Below, piece by piece: positions 37,443 to 46,866 of a stretch of 64,000 nucleotides of DNA. The DNA comes from Parasporobacterium paucivorans DSM 15970. GTDB lineage: Bacteria; Bacillota; Clostridia; Lachnospirales; Lachnospiraceae. The stretch is from assembly GCF_900141895.1 (NCBI RefSeq), contig NZ_FQYT01000011.1, positions 28,412 to 92,411 on the forward strand. Reading direction: 5' to 3'. A program made the position numbers and the translations under genes. The notes under the pieces are model-generated. The model saw only the letters and a program-made list of their open reading frames with translations. It did no database searches and was not told the origin of the DNA. The first letter of the stretch is position 1. Each line of letters starts with the position of its first letter.

Positions 37443-38132
37443 TTAATCTTTAAAAAAGTAACCCACACCCCATTTGGTGTGCACATATTTTGGTTCCTTC
37501 GGGTTGGGTTCTATCTTCTCCCGGAGCCTTCTTACGTGGACATCCACCGTTCTCGCATCTCCAGGATAGTCATTTCCCCAGATTGTAGTCAGTAATTTTT
37601 CCCTGCTGAACACCTTATCCGGATTTGTAACCAGAAGTTCAAGCAGATCAAATTCTTTGCCTGTCAGATTGATTTCCCTTCCGTCTATGAAGGTCCTTCT
37701 TCCTTCAAGCTCCATCTTCAAGTCGCCTTTTATAAGCAAGTTGGCGTTTTCATGTTCTGGGTGATTTCTGGTGTTTCTTCGTACGATAGCTTTGATACGT
37801 GCCTTTACCTCCAGGATGTTAAATGGTTTTGTTATGTAATCATCAGCTCCGTAATCCAGACCCAGAATCTTGTCCATGTCGTCTCCCTTGGCCGTCAGCA
37901 TAATTATAGGCATATTGGAAAACTCTCTTATCTGTCTGCATACCTCAAACCCATCATAAACAGGAAGCATCACGTCCAGCAGGACCACGTCATATTCGTT
38001 CTCCCTGGCAAGCCGAAGGGCTTCCTCGCCGTCATACGCAGTATCCACCTTCATATCATCCTGCTCCAGGCTGAATTTAATTCCTTTGACAATCAGTTTT
38101 TCATCATCCACTACCAGAACCCTGGTCCCCAT
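37443..38132 (-). CDS. OmpR-family response regulator
   Basis: 229-aa regulator, evident partner of the kinase at 35121-36569. Receiver domain with VVDDEKL, phospho-acceptor Asp53 in VLLDVMLPVYDG and KPFN; winged-helix domain with LTGKEFDLLELLVTNP, DARTVDVHVRRLREKI and WGVGYFF, close to the WalR/PhoP group. AGAGGATTG precedes the ATG. It follows comEA by 23 bp, so the regulator is co-transcribed with a DNA-uptake gene; its targets are unknown. Confidence 0.92.
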   Translation of the reverse strand: MGTRVLVVDDEKLIVKGIKFSLEQDDMKVDTAYDGEEALRLARENEYDVVLLDVMLPVYDGFEVCRQIREFSNMPIIMLTAKGDDMDKILGLDYGADDYITKPFNILEVKARIKAIVRRNTRNHPEHENANLLIKGDLKMELEGRRTFIDGREINLTGKEFDLLELLVTNPDKVFSREKLLTTIWGNDYPGDARTVDVHVRRLREKIEPNPKEPKYVHTKWGVGYFFKD

Positions 38133-38155
38133 AACAATCCTCTTTTCATGCTCAA

Positions 38156-38749
38156 TTAAATTTTTATCAATTCTCTGATTTTCTCAAACAGATTGTCCTT
38201 AATTCCATCTATCTTCATAATTTCTTCAGGAGATTTAAATCTGCCGTTCATCTCCCTGTATGCTATGATGCTCTTTGCCCTGGCCTCCCCAATTCCCGGA
38301 AGCGTTATAAGCTCAGAAATATCGGCCGTATTGATATTAACAAGACCATCCGAATCCTTTGTGGCAATATCATTGGATATATTCCCATTTGCCACATCCT
38401 GGCCAGATGGCACATAGATCTTCTGTCCGTCTGTAATGGCATCCGCCAGGTTGAGGGCGTCTCCCGCAGCATTCGCTGAGAATCCGCCTGCAGTTTCTAC
38501 CAAAGAAAACAATCTTGTTCCTTCCTTTACGAAATAGACCCCGGGATTGTTCACATATCCGCATATATAGACACAGATTTCCGCTTCGGTTACTGCGTCC
38601 GGAATGGTTTCCGACTCCTGCGAAACATCCGTTTCCTCAGCCGCCGATATCTCCATATCAACCTCTCCCGTGTCAAAGGTAAAAGCATAAATCAGACCAC
38701 ATAGAAGTGAAGCTCCCAAAATGGCAGCATGAGCGGGTTTTATCTTCAA
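38156..38749 (-). CDS. comEA: ComEA-type DNA-binding protein
   Basis: 197-aa membrane-anchored DNA receptor for transformation: N-terminal TM (about 8-26), an acidic linker, an SLBB domain (about 57-120, ICVYICGYVNNPGVY) and a C-terminal double helix-hairpin-helix domain (about 135-197, VNINTADISELITLPGIGEARAKSII). Initiation appears to be at a TTG, 11 bases after AAAGGAG; no better start fits the SLBB and TM layout. Together with comEC and dprA it makes part of a DNA-uptake set; comEB-, comG- and comF-like genes are not in the window. Confidence 0.92.
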   Translation of the reverse strand: MKIKPAHAAILGASLLCGLIYAFTFDTGEVDMEISAAEETDVSQESETIPDAVTEAEICVYICGYVNNPGVYFVKEGTRLFSLVETAGGFSANAAGDALNLADAITDGQKIYVPSGQDVANGNISNDIATKDSDGLVNINTADISELITLPGIGEARAKSIIAYREMNGRFKSPEEIMKIDGIKDNLFEKIRELIKI

Positions 38750-38830
38750 TATGTTCTCATCTCCTTTCGGGGACGGGAATATTTGAGCCTGTCTTTATTC
38801 TACAGAATCTCGGGGAGGATTACAACCAAT

Positions 38831-40093
38831 TTACTGCTGATTATTTAAATTCAGTCGGGAAAGCATCCGGCTCTCCATCGTCCCGGCTTCTGTTGCCGTG
38901 TCCATCCCTTTCCAGACATTATTCAGCATGTTCTGGAGCTGCACCCAGAAATCCGATGCGGATATAAGCTTAGGCAGGGACGCAGATTGGGCGTACTGTT
39001 TCATGATCATTTCCATTCCCGGTATTTCGTAGCTTTCAAATTTTCTGGAGGCCATGAGGCCTGTCTGTCCATACAGATCGCCCGCATGTTCGTAGGTAAT
39101 ATAATTGACGAACTTTTGCGCTTTTTCGAGATGTTTGGAATAAGGATTCACCACAGCTACTGTGGTAGCGGAAAGCGATCTGCTTTTCAGGGTCTCCGTC
39201 AAATCCGGATACACGGCTATCCCATAATTTATCCCGCTCTCATTCAGGGCAGAAAGGGCTGACACACCAAGGATGGAATAAACCGTTCGTCCCTGGGTGA
39301 ACTCCTGCAGCACAGAATCCGAGGAAACCGTATTTATATCAATGGAAAAATACTGGCTCAGAGCCTGATAATAATTAAGGGACGCAATTAGATTTTCGTT
39401 ATTCAGGTCGACAATCGTCTGGTCATCACCATTCTCTCCGCCTAAATTTATATAGCTTCCAATAAATCCATAATTATACAGAAGGGATTTGGCATCCCAC
39501 CTCAGAATGTTTTCCACGGTTCCTGTTGCGGCAGCATCAAAGGATGAGGCAAAATTCAGAATCTCATCAAAGGTCTTAGGCGCATTGGCTGCATAGGCCT
39601 TATTATAAACCATATAAGCCGTATCGAAATAAAACGGATAGGCAACGAGCCCTCCGTCGCAGGAGGCCGCAGCCAATGCAGTTTTGGAATAATTCTGTTC
39701 TGAATATGCCGGATCTTCATTTGTGGAGGTAAGACCTGCCATGTACGCTTTCTGCAGCATTTCACTATCCACTATGTAGATGTCCGGCATGCCCTTGCCT
39801 TCTAAGTTGAATTCATTGATTTTTTCAAGATAATCAAGAGTTGATACCTGAACAAGATCAATATTGAGTCCTGAGCTGTAGCGATAAGCCGATTCTTCAA
39901 TATAAGGAACCAGACTGCTGTCATTATACCAGATGATCAGGTCCGCCCCCGAATCCACGACGATGGTCTCCCCACCAGATTCTTCCAGTTTGATTTCCGC
40001 ATTCTTGCGGTTATTCGAATATATCACCGCTATGCACATAAAAATCACAGTGCATATAAGCATAATAACCAGGCCAGAATTCCTTGTTTTCAT
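38831..40093 (-). CDS. extracellular solute-binding protein, orphan
   Basis: 420-aa family 1 (sugar-type) solute-binding protein: N-terminal membrane segment (about 8-26), then IIWYNDSSLVPYIEESAYRY, PDIYIVDSEMLQKAY and AYPFYFDTAYMVYNK typical of the fold. It has no clear lipobox, so the N-terminal segment probably anchors it. No ABC permease or ATPase is adjacent, which is unusual. The gene starts 24 bp after the argD stop and could be read from the arg operon. Ligand unknown; a sensory or shared-permease role is possible. Confidence 0.85.
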   Translation of the reverse strand: MKTRNSGLVIMLICTVIFMCIAVIYSNNRKNAEIKLEESGGETIVVDSGADLIIWYNDSSLVPYIEESAYRYSSGLNIDLVQVSTLDYLEKINEFNLEGKGMPDIYIVDSEMLQKAYMAGLTSTNEDPAYSEQNYSKTALAAASCDGGLVAYPFYFDTAYMVYNKAYAANAPKTFDEILNFASSFDAAATGTVENILRWDAKSLLYNYGFIGSYINLGGENGDDQTIVDLNNENLIASLNYYQALSQYFSIDINTVSSDSVLQEFTQGRTVYSILGVSALSALNESGINYGIAVYPDLTETLKSRSLSATTVAVVNPYSKHLEKAQKFVNYITYEHAGDLYGQTGLMASRKFESYEIPGMEMIMKQYAQSASLPKLISASDFWVQLQNMLNNVWKGMDTATEAGTMESRMLSRLNLNNQQ

Positions 40094-40117
40094 AAAAATC
40101 TCCTATCTGAAACCGTT

Positions 40118-41314
40118 TTACACCATGCAGCTTTCTATGCACTTTTCCAATATGAAAATCATAGAATCTACATCTTCATTCGTGATGATAAGCGGTGGTA
40201 AAAATCTAACTGTGTTCGGTCCTGCCGAAATGATGATAAGCCCTTCTTTAAGGGCCATGGACACCAGTTTATCCACGGGCCGGTCAAACTCAAGACCCTG
40301 CATCATTCCGATTCCGCGTCTTTCCAGAATGGATCCATATTTCACAGCAGTCTCATCCAGCTTCTCTGCCAGGTATCCACCCACCACATTTACATTATTA
40401 AGTATATCATAGCTTTCGAACAAATCAAATACTTTGCTCACAGCTGCCGTAACCAGGGGATTCCCACCGTACGTGCTTCCATGGTCTCCAGCCTTCATAG
40501 AATCCTGGGTTTTCTCCCCTGCCAGAAATGCTCCGACAGGCACACCGCATCCAAGGGCTTTGGCCACAGTGACGATATCCGGCTTCAGGTCATAGTGCAT
40601 ATAGGCAAACATTTTTCCGGTTCTGCCCATGCCGCACTGGATTTCATCGCATATCAGAAGTATATCCTTCTCCATGCATATTTTCTTTATGCCTTCCATG
40701 AAGTCGCGGTCTGCCAGATGAATGCCGCCTTCTCCCTGTACACATTCCAGGATAATGGCACAAGTCTTGTCGTTCACAAGCTCCTTTACGCTGTCCAGAT
40801 TATTATATTCTGCAAAACATACGCCTCCCGGCATAGGATTGAACGGCGTCTGGTATTTTGGCGTACCGGTCACGGATAATGCTCCGAGTGTTCTGCCATG
40901 AAATGCATGCTTCATGGCAATTATTTCATGATCTGCAATGCCATCCTTGTTAAAGGCGTATTTTCTTGCCAGTTTAATGGCGCCCTCTACGGCCTCCGCT
41001 CCACTGTTCGTAAAAAACACTCTTTTCATCTCTGCGGCTTTGCAGAGCTTTTGAGCAGCTGTCACAGCCGGAACCGTATAATAATAGTTCGAGGCATGTA
41101 TGAGGTTGTCAATCTGGGCCTTTAAAGCATCATTATATTCCTGATTTCCGTATCCCAGGGCAAAAACGCCGATTCCGGAAGCGAAATCCAGGTACTTCTT
41201 CCCGGAATGGTCATACAGATAAACTCCCTCTCCCTTATCCAGTACTATTTTATGGCGGTTATAGGTAGATATAAAATATTCGTCACCTAAATCAATATAT
41301 TCCTGTGTATTCAT
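40118..41314 (-). CDS. argD: acetylornithine aminotransferase
   Basis: PLP enzyme converting N-acetylglutamate semialdehyde to N-acetylornithine. 398 aa with FASGIGVFALGYGN, FFTNSGAEAVEGAIKLAR, HAFHGRTLGALS, CDEIQCGMGRTGK and the PLP lysine in VTVAKALGCGVPVGAF. It is the last gene of argCJBD, following argB with no gap; GAGGAG precedes its ATG. No terminator is evident after it before the solute-binding-protein gene. Confidence 0.95.
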   Translation of the reverse strand: MNTQEYIDLGDEYFISTYNRHKIVLDKGEGVYLYDHSGKKYLDFASGIGVFALGYGNQEYNDALKAQIDNLIHASNYYYTVPAVTAAQKLCKAAEMKRVFFTNSGAEAVEGAIKLARKYAFNKDGIADHEIIAMKHAFHGRTLGALSVTGTPKYQTPFNPMPGGVCFAEYNNLDSVKELVNDKTCAIILECVQGEGGIHLADRDFMEGIKKICMEKDILLICDEIQCGMGRTGKMFAYMHYDLKPDIVTVAKALGCGVPVGAFLAGEKTQDSMKAGDHGSTYGGNPLVTAAVSKVFDLFESYDILNNVNVVGGYLAEKLDETAVKYGSILERRGIGMMQGLEFDRPVDKLVSMALKEGLIIISAGPNTVRFLPPLIITNEDVDSMIFILEKCIESCMV

Positions 41315-42208
41315 TTATTTCTCCTCATGATTATAAAATTTCATATCCTGATCTCCGATAATTGCGGTTCCGATTCCTTTATTCGTGAAGATTTCCAATA
41401 AAAGACAGTGAGGAATCCTTCCATCCAGGATATGAACCCTCGACACCCCATTTAAAATGGCATCGATGCAATTATTCAGTTTTGGCAGCATTCCTCCGCC
41501 TACTGTCCCACCTTCAAGCAGCTCATTTGCCTCCCTCAGGGTCAGCTCTGAAATAAGGCTTGAACTGTCATTGGGATCCCGATAAACGCCTTCGATATCT
41601 GTAAGGAAGGCAAGCTTCTCCGCCTTGACAGCTTTTGCAATGGCACATGCTGCGTCATCTGCATTCACATTGTATGTTTCAAAGTTTTCATCCATACCCA
41701 CCGGACAGATGATGGGCAGAAAATCATTTTCCAGAAGATCGAAAATGATAGACGGGTTCACTTTTTCCACTTCCCCTACAAATCCAATGTCCTGTCCTTC
41801 GGAGAGTTTTTTCTTGACGGAGATGAGCCCGCCATCCTTTCCGCTTATGCCGATTGCCCTGACGCCCAGTTCCTCCACAAGCTGCACCAGGCTCTTATTC
41901 ACTTTATTCAGAACCATTTCCGCTATCTCCATGGTGGGGGCGTCCGTAACACGGAGCCCGTTTACAAATTCAGACTTCATTCCCAACCTGTCTACCCAGG
42001 AGCTGATTTCCTTGCCGCCTCCGTGCACAATTATAGGCTTGAATCCAACCAGCTTGAGCAATGTCACATCCTGTATGACCTCTTTTTTTAATTTATCATC
42101 TATCATGGCGCTTCCGCCATATTTTACCACGATTATTTTTCCGTGAAATCTTTGTATATAAGGCAGCGCTTCAATTAATACGCCGGCTTTCTGCAGCAGC
42201 TGTTCCAT
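41315..42208 (-). CDS. argB: acetylglutamate kinase
   Basis: Phosphorylates N-acetylglutamate, usually the arginine-sensitive step. 297 aa, amino-acid-kinase fold: [37 protein letters not shown] and [11 protein letters not shown] chose the ATG at 42208; an ATG eight codons earlier overlaps the GGAAGGGG ribosome-binding site. It lies between argJ and argD with gaps of 23 and 0 bp. Confidence 0.95.
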   Translation of the reverse strand: MEQLLQKAGVLIEALPYIQRFHGKIIVVKYGGSAMIDDKLKKEVIQDVTLLKLVGFKPIIVHGGGKEISSWVDRLGMKSEFVNGLRVTDAPTMEIAEMVLNKVNKSLVQLVEELGVRAIGISGKDGGLISVKKKLSEGQDIGFVGEVEKVNPSIIFDLLENDFLPIICPVGMDENFETYNVNADDAACAIAKAVKAEKLAFLTDIEGVYRDPNDSSSLISELTLREANELLEGGTVGGGMLPKLNNCIDAILNGVSRVHILDGRIPHCLLLEIFTNKGIGTAIIGDQDMKFYNHEEK

Positions 42209-42231
42209 ATCTAATTCACTCTCCCCTTCCA

Positions 42232-43461
42232 TTATGAACGGTAATCCGCATTTATCTTAATATAATCGTACGTAAGATCGCAGCCCCAGGCGGTGGCACG
42301 TGCGTTTCCTGCCTTTATATCCGCTATCACAGTCACTTCAGGCTCCGACAGAATCTTTGTGGCTTCTTCTTCGCTGTAAGCTGTTGCCATTCCATTTTCC
42401 ACAAGCTTGATCTTTCCCGCCGCACTTTCGAAGTAAATATCTGTCTTATCCGGATTGAATTCTGCTCCTGAATAACCCATGGCACACAGAATTCTTCCCC
42501 AGTTGGCATCATGTCCGAAGATTGCAGCCTTTGTAAGACTGGAAGACACTATGGATTTTGCCAGTTCTTTCGCCTGGTTCGTTTCTTCTGCATTAATCAC
42601 CTTCACTTCAAAGAGAGCTGTTGCCCCTTCTCCATCACCTGCGATCTTCTTTGCCAGATATTCATTGATGACCTGCATGGCCGCCAGGAACGTCCGGTAA
42701 TCCTCATTCTTTTCAGTTATCATTATGTTCTCTGCTAATCCGTTGGCTAAAATCAACACGGTATCATTTGTGGAGGTATCTCCATCCACCGACACCATAT
42801 TATAGGTATCCTGAACCGCTTCCAGAAGGGCTTCCTGCAAAAGCGCCTTGGTGATGCTGACATCTGTGGATAAGAAAGAAAGCATGGTGCACATGTTTGG
42901 ATGAATCATGCCCGATCCTTTACACATGCCGCCAATCGTGACTTCCTTGCCGCCGATTTCAAACCGGACCGCCGCCTCTTTAGGTGCCGTATCCGTTGTC
43001 ATTATGGCCAGGGCTGCCATTTCTCCCGCCTCCTTGCCATCCTGCAGACGGGATGCAAGAACGTCAATCCCAGAAATGATTTTGTCCATGGGCAGCTGTT
43101 TCCCGATAACCCCGGTTGATGCCACATATACAGACTCCGGCTTGATTCCCAGTTTTGCGGCCGTCTCCTTGGCCATGTCTTCACAGTATTTATAGCCTTC
43201 CTGTCCCGTGCATGCGTTGGCCACCCCGCTGTTGATGACGATGGCATGTCCCGGCTCATTGCTGCGGACCAGATTCATATCCCATATAACAGGTGCTGCT
43301 TTAACAAGATTTTTTGTAAAGGTGCCCGCTGTCTCGCATGGAACCTCACTGTAAATCATCGCCATATCTTTTTTTTGACGTTTCTTAATTCCCGCTTCGT
43401 GGGAGGCTGCCTTAAATCCGGCCGGCGTGGTAATGCCGCCCTCTATCATCTGAATATTCAT
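42232..43461 (-). CDS. argJ: bifunctional ornithine acetyltransferase / N-acetylglutamate synthase
   Basis: Recycles the acetyl group from acetylornithine to glutamate; members that also accept acetyl-CoA are bifunctional. 409 aa. The self-cleavage site is the threonine in [11 protein letters not shown] (about 186-195), with [12 protein letters not shown] just before and [16 protein letters not shown] in the beta subunit. Starts at an ATG with GAGGG ahead, 23 bp after argC. Confidence 0.95.
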   Translation of the reverse strand: MNIQMIEGGITTPAGFKAASHEAGIKKRQKKDMAMIYSEVPCETAGTFTKNLVKAAPVIWDMNLVRSNEPGHAIVINSGVANACTGQEGYKYCEDMAKETAAKLGIKPESVYVASTGVIGKQLPMDKIISGIDVLASRLQDGKEAGEMAALAIMTTDTAPKEAAVRFEIGGKEVTIGGMCKGSGMIHPNMCTMLSFLSTDVSITKALLQEALLEAVQDTYNMVSVDGDTSTNDTVLILANGLAENIMITEKNEDYRTFLAAMQVINEYLAKKIAGDGEGATALFEVKVINAEETNQAKELAKSIVSSSLTKAAIFGHDANWGRILCAMGYSGAEFNPDKTDIYFESAAGKIKLVENGMATAYSEEEATKILSEPEVTVIADIKAGNARATAWGCDLTYDYIKINADYRS

Positions 43462-43484
43462 ATTTTTCCCTCATTTCTCCTGTA

Positions 43485-44525
43485 TTACGGAAATACCGGC
43501 GGCATCATCAGCCCGGTTTCTTCCCTAAGCCCAAACACAATGTTCATGTTCTGAACAGCCTGACCTGCTGCACCTTTTACAAGGTTATCAATGGCGCCCA
43601 TTGCAATGATCCTGTTTGTCCTGCCGTCAATCTTAAAATTGACATCTGCAAAATTGCTTCCCTCCACCCATCTGGTTTCAGGATTCACTCCTTCTGGGAG
43701 CAGTCTGACAAAAGACTCTTTATCATAATATTTTTTATAAATTTCACGCGTCTCATTCTCAGATATGGTTTCCTTTAAGTTGGCATAGGCGGTTACAAGA
43801 ATCCCCCTGTTCATGGGCGCCAGATGCGGCGTGAAATTCAGGATAATTTCTTTTCCTGCCGCACAGGATAGCTGTTCCTCGATTTCCGGGGTATGCCTGT
43901 GGCTTGCCACTCCATAAGCTTTTATATTTTCGTTGACCTCACAGAACAGGTTGTCAACCTTAGCCCCTCTTCCTGCCCCCGAAGTGCCTGAGCACGCGTT
44001 GATAATTATGCTTTTCGTGTCTACTACCCCTTCCTTAACCAGGGGATAGAGGGACAATATGGAACAGGTGGGAAAACATCCCGGATTCGCCACCAGCCTG
44101 GATGTCCTGATTTCTTCCCTATTAATCTCACAGAGTCCATAAACCGATTCTTCTATGAACTGCGGACTCTGATGGACCAGACCATACCAATGCTGATATG
44201 TTTCCACATCCTTAATACGGTAGTCCGCGCTCAGATCAATCACCTTTACTTTTCGCAGAACATTTTCGTTTATTATGGAAGAACAATATCCCTGAGGGGT
44301 GGCAGTGAAGATCACGTCCACCTGCTCAGCCATCTTTTCTATGTTATCCTCAAGGCACACATCGTCCACCAGCGTAAACATATTTCGGAAGACGTCGCTG
44401 TACCTTTTATCTATATAACTCTTCGACCCCAGCCATGCAATCTCCACATCGGGGTGTCCTAATAGTAATCTTACGAGTTCAGCCCCCGCATAACCGGTCG
44501 AACCAACAATACCTGCTTTTATCAT
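43485..44525 (-). CDS. argC: N-acetyl-gamma-glutamyl-phosphate reductase
   Basis: NADPH-dependent reduction of acetylglutamyl phosphate to the semialdehyde. 346 aa: Rossmann start IKAGIVGSTGYAGAELVRLL, catalytic cysteine in VANPGCFPTC and histidine in ASHRHTPEIEEQL. First gene of the argCJBD operon; its promoter at 44604-44632 is overlapped on the start side by a candidate ArgR site. Divergent from argG. Confidence 0.95.
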   Translation of the reverse strand: MIKAGIVGSTGYAGAELVRLLLGHPDVEIAWLGSKSYIDKRYSDVFRNMFTLVDDVCLEDNIEKMAEQVDVIFTATPQGYCSSIINENVLRKVKVIDLSADYRIKDVETYQHWYGLVHQSPQFIEESVYGLCEINREEIRTSRLVANPGCFPTCSILSLYPLVKEGVVDTKSIIINACSGTSGAGRGAKVDNLFCEVNENIKAYGVASHRHTPEIEEQLSCAAGKEIILNFTPHLAPMNRGILVTAYANLKETISENETREIYKKYYDKESFVRLLPEGVNPETRWVEGSNFADVNFKIDGRTNRIIAMGAIDNLVKGAAGQAVQNMNIVFGLREETGLMMPPVFP

Positions 44526-44579
44526 AACAACACCATCCTCTCATATATATTATACCTCTATAAAGGCCTGCAAACTATA

Positions 44580-44593
44580 GTTATAATTATTCA
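44580..44593 (-). promoter_or_regulatory. candidate ARG box at the argC transcription start
   Basis: Minus-strand TGAATAATTATAAC matches 11 of 14 positions of the ArgR consensus TGAATAATTATTCA and lies just downstream of the argC -10, where a repressor would block initiation. Confidence 0.55.
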
Positions 44594-44603
44594 CTTAACA
44601 TGT

Positions 44604-44632
44604 ATAATATGCAATAATGTTTTGTTTGTCAA
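44604..44632 (-). promoter_or_regulatory. argCJBD promoter
   Basis: Minus-strand TTGACA and TATTAT with a 17-bp spacer, about 80 bp upstream of argC. Confidence 0.8.
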
Positions 44633-44640
44633 GAATAACA

Positions 44641-44654
44641 TGCATAAATTCTCA
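44641..44654 (+). promoter_or_regulatory. second candidate ARG box, upstream of argG
   Basis: TGCATAAATTCTCA matches 11 of 14 positions of TGAATAAATATTCA and lies 7 bp upstream of the argG -35, between the two divergent promoters. Confidence 0.45.
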
Positions 44655-44661
44655 AATACTA

Positions 44662-44690
44662 TTGCATTTTACCTTTTCTTGATGTATATT
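44662..44690 (+). promoter_or_regulatory. argG promoter
   Basis: TTGCAT and TATATT with a 17-bp spacer, about 35 bp upstream of the argG ATG. Confidence 0.65.
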
Positions 44691-44724
44691 TATGATTATC
44701 GAAACGCATGAATGGAGGATCAAT

Positions 44725-45954
44725 ATGAAAGAAAAGGTTGTTTTGGCTTATTCCGGAGGTTTGGATACCACCGCCATTATTCCTTGGTTAAAGGAAAATT
44801 ACGACTATGAGGTTATCTGCGTGTGCGCGGATGTGGGACAGGAAAGCGAATTGGATGGCCTTGAAGAAAGAGCTGTGCTCTCCGGGGCCTCTAAATTATA
44901 TATTGAAAATTTAACAGATGAATTTGCCCAGGAATATATCATGCCCTGCGTGATGGCCGATGCCGTTTACGAAAACAAATATCTCCTCGGAACATCAATG
45001 GCCAGACCCCTCATTGCAAAGCGATTGGTAGAAATCGCCAGAGAAGAAGGCGCCGTAGCCATCTGCCATGGTGCTACCGGCAAAGGAAATGATCAGGTCC
45101 GTTTCGAACTCGGCATCAAGGCTCTGGCTCCTGATATCAAAATCATCGCTCCATGGAGATGTAATGATACATGGAACATGCAGTCCAGAGAAGATGAAAT
45201 CGAGTATTGCAAAGCACATGGAATTGAACTTCCTTTTTCTGCGGACTCAAGCTACAGCAGGGACAGAAATTTATGGCATATCAGCCACGAAGGTCTTGAA
45301 CTGGAAGATCCTTCTGTAGAGCCTAACTATGATCACCTGCTTATGCTGGGAGTATCTCCGGAGAATGCACCGGAAACGGCGGAATATGTCACCATGGATT
45401 TTGAGAATGGTTTTCCTGTGAGTGTCAATGGAAAGAAAATGAGCTGCGCGGACATCATTCGGGAGCTGAACCGTCTCGGCGGAAAGCATGGCATCGGCAT
45501 CATTGACATTGTTGAAAACCGCGTGGTTGGAATGAAATCCAGAGGCGTTTATGAAACACCGGGGGGAACCATCCTGATGGAAGCCCACATGCAGTTAGAG
45601 GAGCTCATTCTGGACAGGGATACTTTCACTGTCAAGAAGGAAATCGCCAATAAGTTCGCCAATGTTGTATATGAAGGAAAATGGTTCACACCGCTTCGTG
45701 AGGCTCTTCAGGCATTTATTGAATCCACACAGAAAAACGTTACCGGAGAAGTCAGGTTCAAATTATATAAAGGAAATATAATAAAGGCAGGAACCAGCTC
45801 TCCATATTCACTTTACAGCGAGTCTCTGGCAAGCTTCACCACCGGAGATTTATATGACCACCATGATGCAGAAGGATTCATTAACCTGTTTGGCCTCTCT
45901 TCAAAAGTCAGAGCCATGAAACAGGCAGAGGCTGAAAAAGGTACTCAGAAATAA
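44725..45954 (+). CDS. argG: argininosuccinate synthase
   Basis: ATP-dependent joining of citrulline and aspartate. 409 aa: ATP-binding [27 protein letters not shown], and [15 protein letters not shown]; the length is standard. The ATG at 44725 has TGGAGG 6 bases ahead; an in-frame ATG 11 codons earlier lies in the leader. argH, usually adjacent, is not present: a terminator follows immediately and the next gene is codY on the other strand. Confidence 0.96.
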   Translation: MKEKVVLAYSGGLDTTAIIPWLKENYDYEVICVCADVGQESELDGLEERAVLSGASKLYIENLTDEFAQEYIMPCVMADAVYENKYLLGTSMARPLIAKRLVEIAREEGAVAICHGATGKGNDQVRFELGIKALAPDIKIIAPWRCNDTWNMQSREDEIEYCKAHGIELPFSADSSYSRDRNLWHISHEGLELEDPSVEPNYDHLLMLGVSPENAPETAEYVTMDFENGFPVSVNGKKMSCADIIRELNRLGGKHGIGIIDIVENRVVGMKSRGVYETPGGTILMEAHMQLEELILDRDTFTVKKEIANKFANVVYEGKWFTPLREALQAFIESTQKNVTGEVRFKLYKGNIIKAGTSSPYSLYSESLASFTTGDLYDHHDAEGFINLFGLSSKVRAMKQAEAEKGTQK

Positions 45955-45967
45955 TAACAATAAAATC

Positions 45968-45999
45968 AGAACCTGTACGAAAATCGTACAGGTTCTTTT
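45968..45999. terminator. bidirectional terminator between argG and codY
   Basis: Strong stem AGAACCTGTACG/CGTACAGGTTCT with a 5-nt loop, then TTTTC on the plus strand; it sits between convergent gene ends. Confidence 0.85.
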
Positions 46000-46001
46000 C
46001 A

Positions 46002-46784
46002 TTACTTCCTGAAGCTATCTTTCAATTTCTCCAATTCGTCAAAAATGGTATTATTGACTACCTTTATGTATGTACCCTTCATTCCGGAAGATTTCGACTC
46101 GATTACACCGGCACTCTCGAATTTTCTGAGAGCATTCACTATGACAGACCTGGTGATTCCTACCCTGTCAGCTACCTTGCTGGCTACCAGTATACCCTCC
46201 GTTCCGTTCAGTTCCTTGAGGATATAATAAATCGCCTCTAACTCGGATCCTGACAAGGTGCTCATGGCGGAGGCAACAATATGCATCTTTCTTTTTGCCT
46301 CTGCATCTTCCTCGTTCACAGATCGCAGCATATCCAATCCGATTATCCCGGTTCCATACTCACTCAGAATAATATCGTCTATGCTGTAGACAAAACTGGA
46401 ATTATATATGAACAAAGTTCCCAGTCTTTCCCTGGCTATATCTATAGGGGAAACCAATGCGTGGTAATCACATTCTCCCTTACAATCCAATCCCAGGGTC
46501 TCCAGGTAAACATTTTCCTTCGTTGAAAGTATCTCCAACAATCTTTCATTTAGCTGGCCGTCAATATGTTCCCCTATACGGCTTGTACTCATTAAAGGTA
46601 TTTCCCTGACTTCCTTATGGCTGCATGATCCTAATACTTTTCCTGCACTGCTGATTACAAGTACATTGGAAGCTAAAATTTCACTTAATATTTCACACAT
46701 ATCATTAAAATCAACTTTTGGCTTAGTATTATTATGCAGGAGTTTATTTATTTTGCGAATCTTATCCAATAATTGAACGCTCAT
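46002..46784 (-). CDS. codY: CodY, GTP- and branched-chain-amino-acid-sensing repressor
   Basis: Global regulator of stationary-phase and amino-acid genes in Firmicutes. 260 aa: N-terminal GAF domain binding isoleucine/valine (about 1-155), and a C-terminal winged helix with the highly conserved ASKVADRVGITRSVIVNALRKF and SSGMKGTYIKV. The ATG at 46784 follows AAGGAGG; a TTG just before it is less likely. It ends the comM-dprA-topA-codY series and has its own promoter. The leuCD and ilvNC genes in this window are the kind of targets CodY controls elsewhere; I did not find a convincing CodY box at them. Confidence 0.96.
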   Translation of the reverse strand: MSVQLLDKIRKINKLLHNNTKPKVDFNDMCEILSEILASNVLVISSAGKVLGSCSHKEVREIPLMSTSRIGEHIDGQLNERLLEILSTKENVYLETLGLDCKGECDYHALVSPIDIARERLGTLFIYNSSFVYSIDDIILSEYGTGIIGLDMLRSVNEEDAEAKRKMHIVASAMSTLSGSELEAIYYILKELNGTEGILVASKVADRVGITRSVIVNALRKFESAGVIESKSSGMKGTYIKVVNNTIFDELEKLKDSFRK

Positions 46785-46827
46785 CAAAAATTTCCTCCTT
46801 AATCACTGATTTTTTCTTTATATTAGA

Positions 46828-46856
46828 ATAATATCATGTCAAACAGCACAAAACAA
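46828..46856 (-). promoter_or_regulatory. codY promoter
   Basis: Minus-strand TTGTTT and TATTAT with a 17-bp spacer in the topA-codY gap. Confidence 0.6.
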
Positions 46857-46866
46857 GCAATTTTTA

